Shown here: positions 14,039 to 14,849 of the stretch, piece by piece
Position numbering within the stretch: position 1 is the stretch's first letter
How the letters are laid out: the number at the start of each line of letters is the position of its first letter
Notes under the pieces: model-generated
Told to the model about the DNA's origin: nothing
Database searches by the model: none
The model's input: the letters and a program-made list of their open reading frames with translations, nothing else
Made by a program: the position numbers and the translations under genes
Source: Frankiaceae bacterium
Lineage (GTDB): Bacteria; Actinomycetota; Actinomycetes; JAFAQI01
Length of the DNA: 14,849 nucleotides
NCBI GenBank assembly: GCA_030840545.1
Contig: JAVEEH010000080.1
Span: 1 to 14,849, forward strand
Direction of reading: 5' to 3'

Positions 14039-14488
14039 GTGACGGAACCCCGCTATGTGCAGCCGGGCTGGTTCACCCGCAACGTGTTCAACCGCGCGGT
14101 CGCCCGGCTCACCCGGCTCGGTATCTCGGTCTACGGCTCGCGGGTGCTGGTGGTCCGGGGGCGCTCGTCCGGTCTGCCGCGTTCCGTGCCCGTCAACCTG
14201 CTGACCTACGAGGGTGATCGCTATCTCGTCGCGCCGCGTGGCACGACGCAGTGGGTCCGTAACCTCCGCCCTGCGGGTGAAGGCGAGCTGCGGCTGGGGC
14301 GTCGTACCGAGTCCTTCACCGCGGCCGAGGTGGCGGACGAGGACAAGACCGAGATCCTGCGCTTCTATCTGAAGCGCTGGGCGTGGGAGGTCGGCGCCTT
14401 CTTCGACGGCGTCGGCGCGAGCGCGACCGACGACGAGCTGCGCCGGATCGCCCCGGACCACCCGATCTTTCGGCTCACCCGTCCCTGA
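14039..14488 (+). CDS. DDN-family deazaflavin (F420)-dependent nitroreductase-like oxidoreductase
   Basis: This 149-residue protein matches the nitroreductase/deazaflavin-dependent oxidoreductase family named after mycobacterial Ddn, split-barrel proteins that bind F420 or related cofactors. Typical family blocks are RGRSSGLPRSVPVNLLTYEGDRYLV (about residues 40-64), RGTTQWVRNLRPAGEGELRLG (68-88) and the FLKRW/FF-like helical C-terminus (FYLKRWAWEVGAFF). The GTG start at 14039 lies 3 bases after the previous stop, so it is probably co-transcribed with the two genes before it. Ribosome loading may be by coupling, since only a weak AGGA lies upstream. The physiological substrate is unknown, as for most of the family. 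Confidence 0.85.
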   Translation: MTEPRYVQPGWFTRNVFNRAVARLTRLGISVYGSRVLVVRGRSSGLPRSVPVNLLTYEGDRYLVAPRGTTQWVRNLRPAGEGELRLGRRTESFTAAEVADEDKTEILRFYLKRWAWEVGAFFDGVGASATDDELRRIAPDHPIFRLTRP

Positions 14489-14562
14489 TCAACGCGTGAG
14501 CAGGACTTGCCGGGGATCGCGGCGAAGGAGTGCGGCGCCTCGATCCCTTGACCGGAAGGTGC

Positions 14563-14849
14563 ATGATGCGCCCCCGCCTCACCCTCGCTGCCACCCTGTT
14601 CGCCGGCACACTGTTCGCCGCCACCGCTGCCGCGGTCCCCTCCTACGCCTCCAGCGTGCTCTCCTCTCCCGACTGCGCCACCACGCTCCAGAACGCCGCC
14701 GCCGGCATCTCGTCGTCCTGCACCACCCAGGGCCCGCCGCCGGTCGCATGCATGGGGTGCGGCGTACGCCGCAGCGTCGAGGTCGTCGTCGCCAAGGGCA
14801 GCGCGGACGCGACGCTCGTCTGTGACGGTCTGACCTACGCGACGCACGT
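14563..14849 (+). CDS. Secreted cysteine-containing protein, N-terminal part
   Basis: The gene runs off the right edge with 95 codons visible and no stop. Two adjacent ATGs (14563 and 14566) follow GGAAGG; the second has the more normal spacing. The product starts with a Sec-type signal peptide: a short basic start (MRPR), a hydrophobic core (LTLAATLFAGTLFAATAAA) and a likely cleavage near VPSYA-SS around residue 29. The mature part shows cysteines at 38, 53, 63, 66 and 87, including ACMGCG, so disulphides or metal binding are possible. I recognise no family. It is separated from the DDN-like gene by about 75 bases without a clear promoter or terminator. Confidence 0.65.
   Translation, partial: MMRPRLTLAATLFAGTLFAATAAAVPSYASSVLSSPDCATTLQNAAAGISSSCTTQGPPPVACMGCGVRRSVEVVVAKGSADATLVCDGLTYATH

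Noticed and set aside
14365..14847. 160-codon minus-strand open frame at the right edge
   Set aside because: It overlaps the DDN-like gene and the secreted-protein gene on the opposite strand and is a compositional shadow.

Overview
The window is high-GC DNA with many GTG (and one TTG) start codons, 4-base stop/start overlaps and TAGNNT-type -10 boxes. It also carries an F420/deazaflavin-type nitroreductase-family gene. Together these point to an actinobacterium (Actinomycetota); I cannot name the genus. No rRNA, tRNA, CRISPR array, transposase or phage gene is visible.

Layout. (1) 1-3068, minus strand: a coxS-coxL-coxM operon for a molybdenum hydroxylase of the aerobic CO dehydrogenase family. 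It is read leftward from a good promoter at 3095-3123, and coxM runs off the left edge. The S-L-M order and the AYRGAGR loop in the large subunit mark it as form II, so its substrate is uncertain. (2) 3177-10101, plus strand: six genes, each overlapping the next by four bases (ATGA, GTGA, GTGA, GTGA, TTGA). They encode a zinc-ribbon Nudix hydrolase, a fusion of an acyl-CoA-reductase-like SDR with a HAD-IB phosphatase domain, a zinc alcohol dehydrogenase, a divergent LarA/DUF2088 protein, a PlsC-type acyltransferase and a small helical protein. The content suggests handling of a lipid-linked aldehyde, alcohol or polyol head group. I know of no characterised pathway with this gene set. (3) 10126-11589, plus: an NAD(P)-dependent aldehyde dehydrogenase, probably from its own leaderless promoter, followed by a large hairpin at 11610-11680. 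(4) 11799-14488, plus: a 589-residue protein with repeated HYNN tyrosine motifs and a C-terminal domain resembling the conserved core of plant IQM proteins. It is followed by a GTGA-overlapping small protein and then a DDN-family oxidoreductase 3 bases further on. (5) 14563-end, plus: the start of a secreted cysteine-containing protein cut by the window edge.

How the parts may work together. In the lipid-like operon the SDR domain could reduce an activated acyl group to aldehyde or alcohol, the zinc dehydrogenase could interconvert alcohol and carbonyl, and PlsC could acylate the product. The HAD domain could remove a phosphate, and the neighbouring aldehyde dehydrogenase could clear surplus aldehyde. 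This is inference from families and spacing. The most unusual region is the HYNN-repeat/IQM-like protein with its small partner, which has the architecture of an effector- or toxin-like pair but no demonstrated function.
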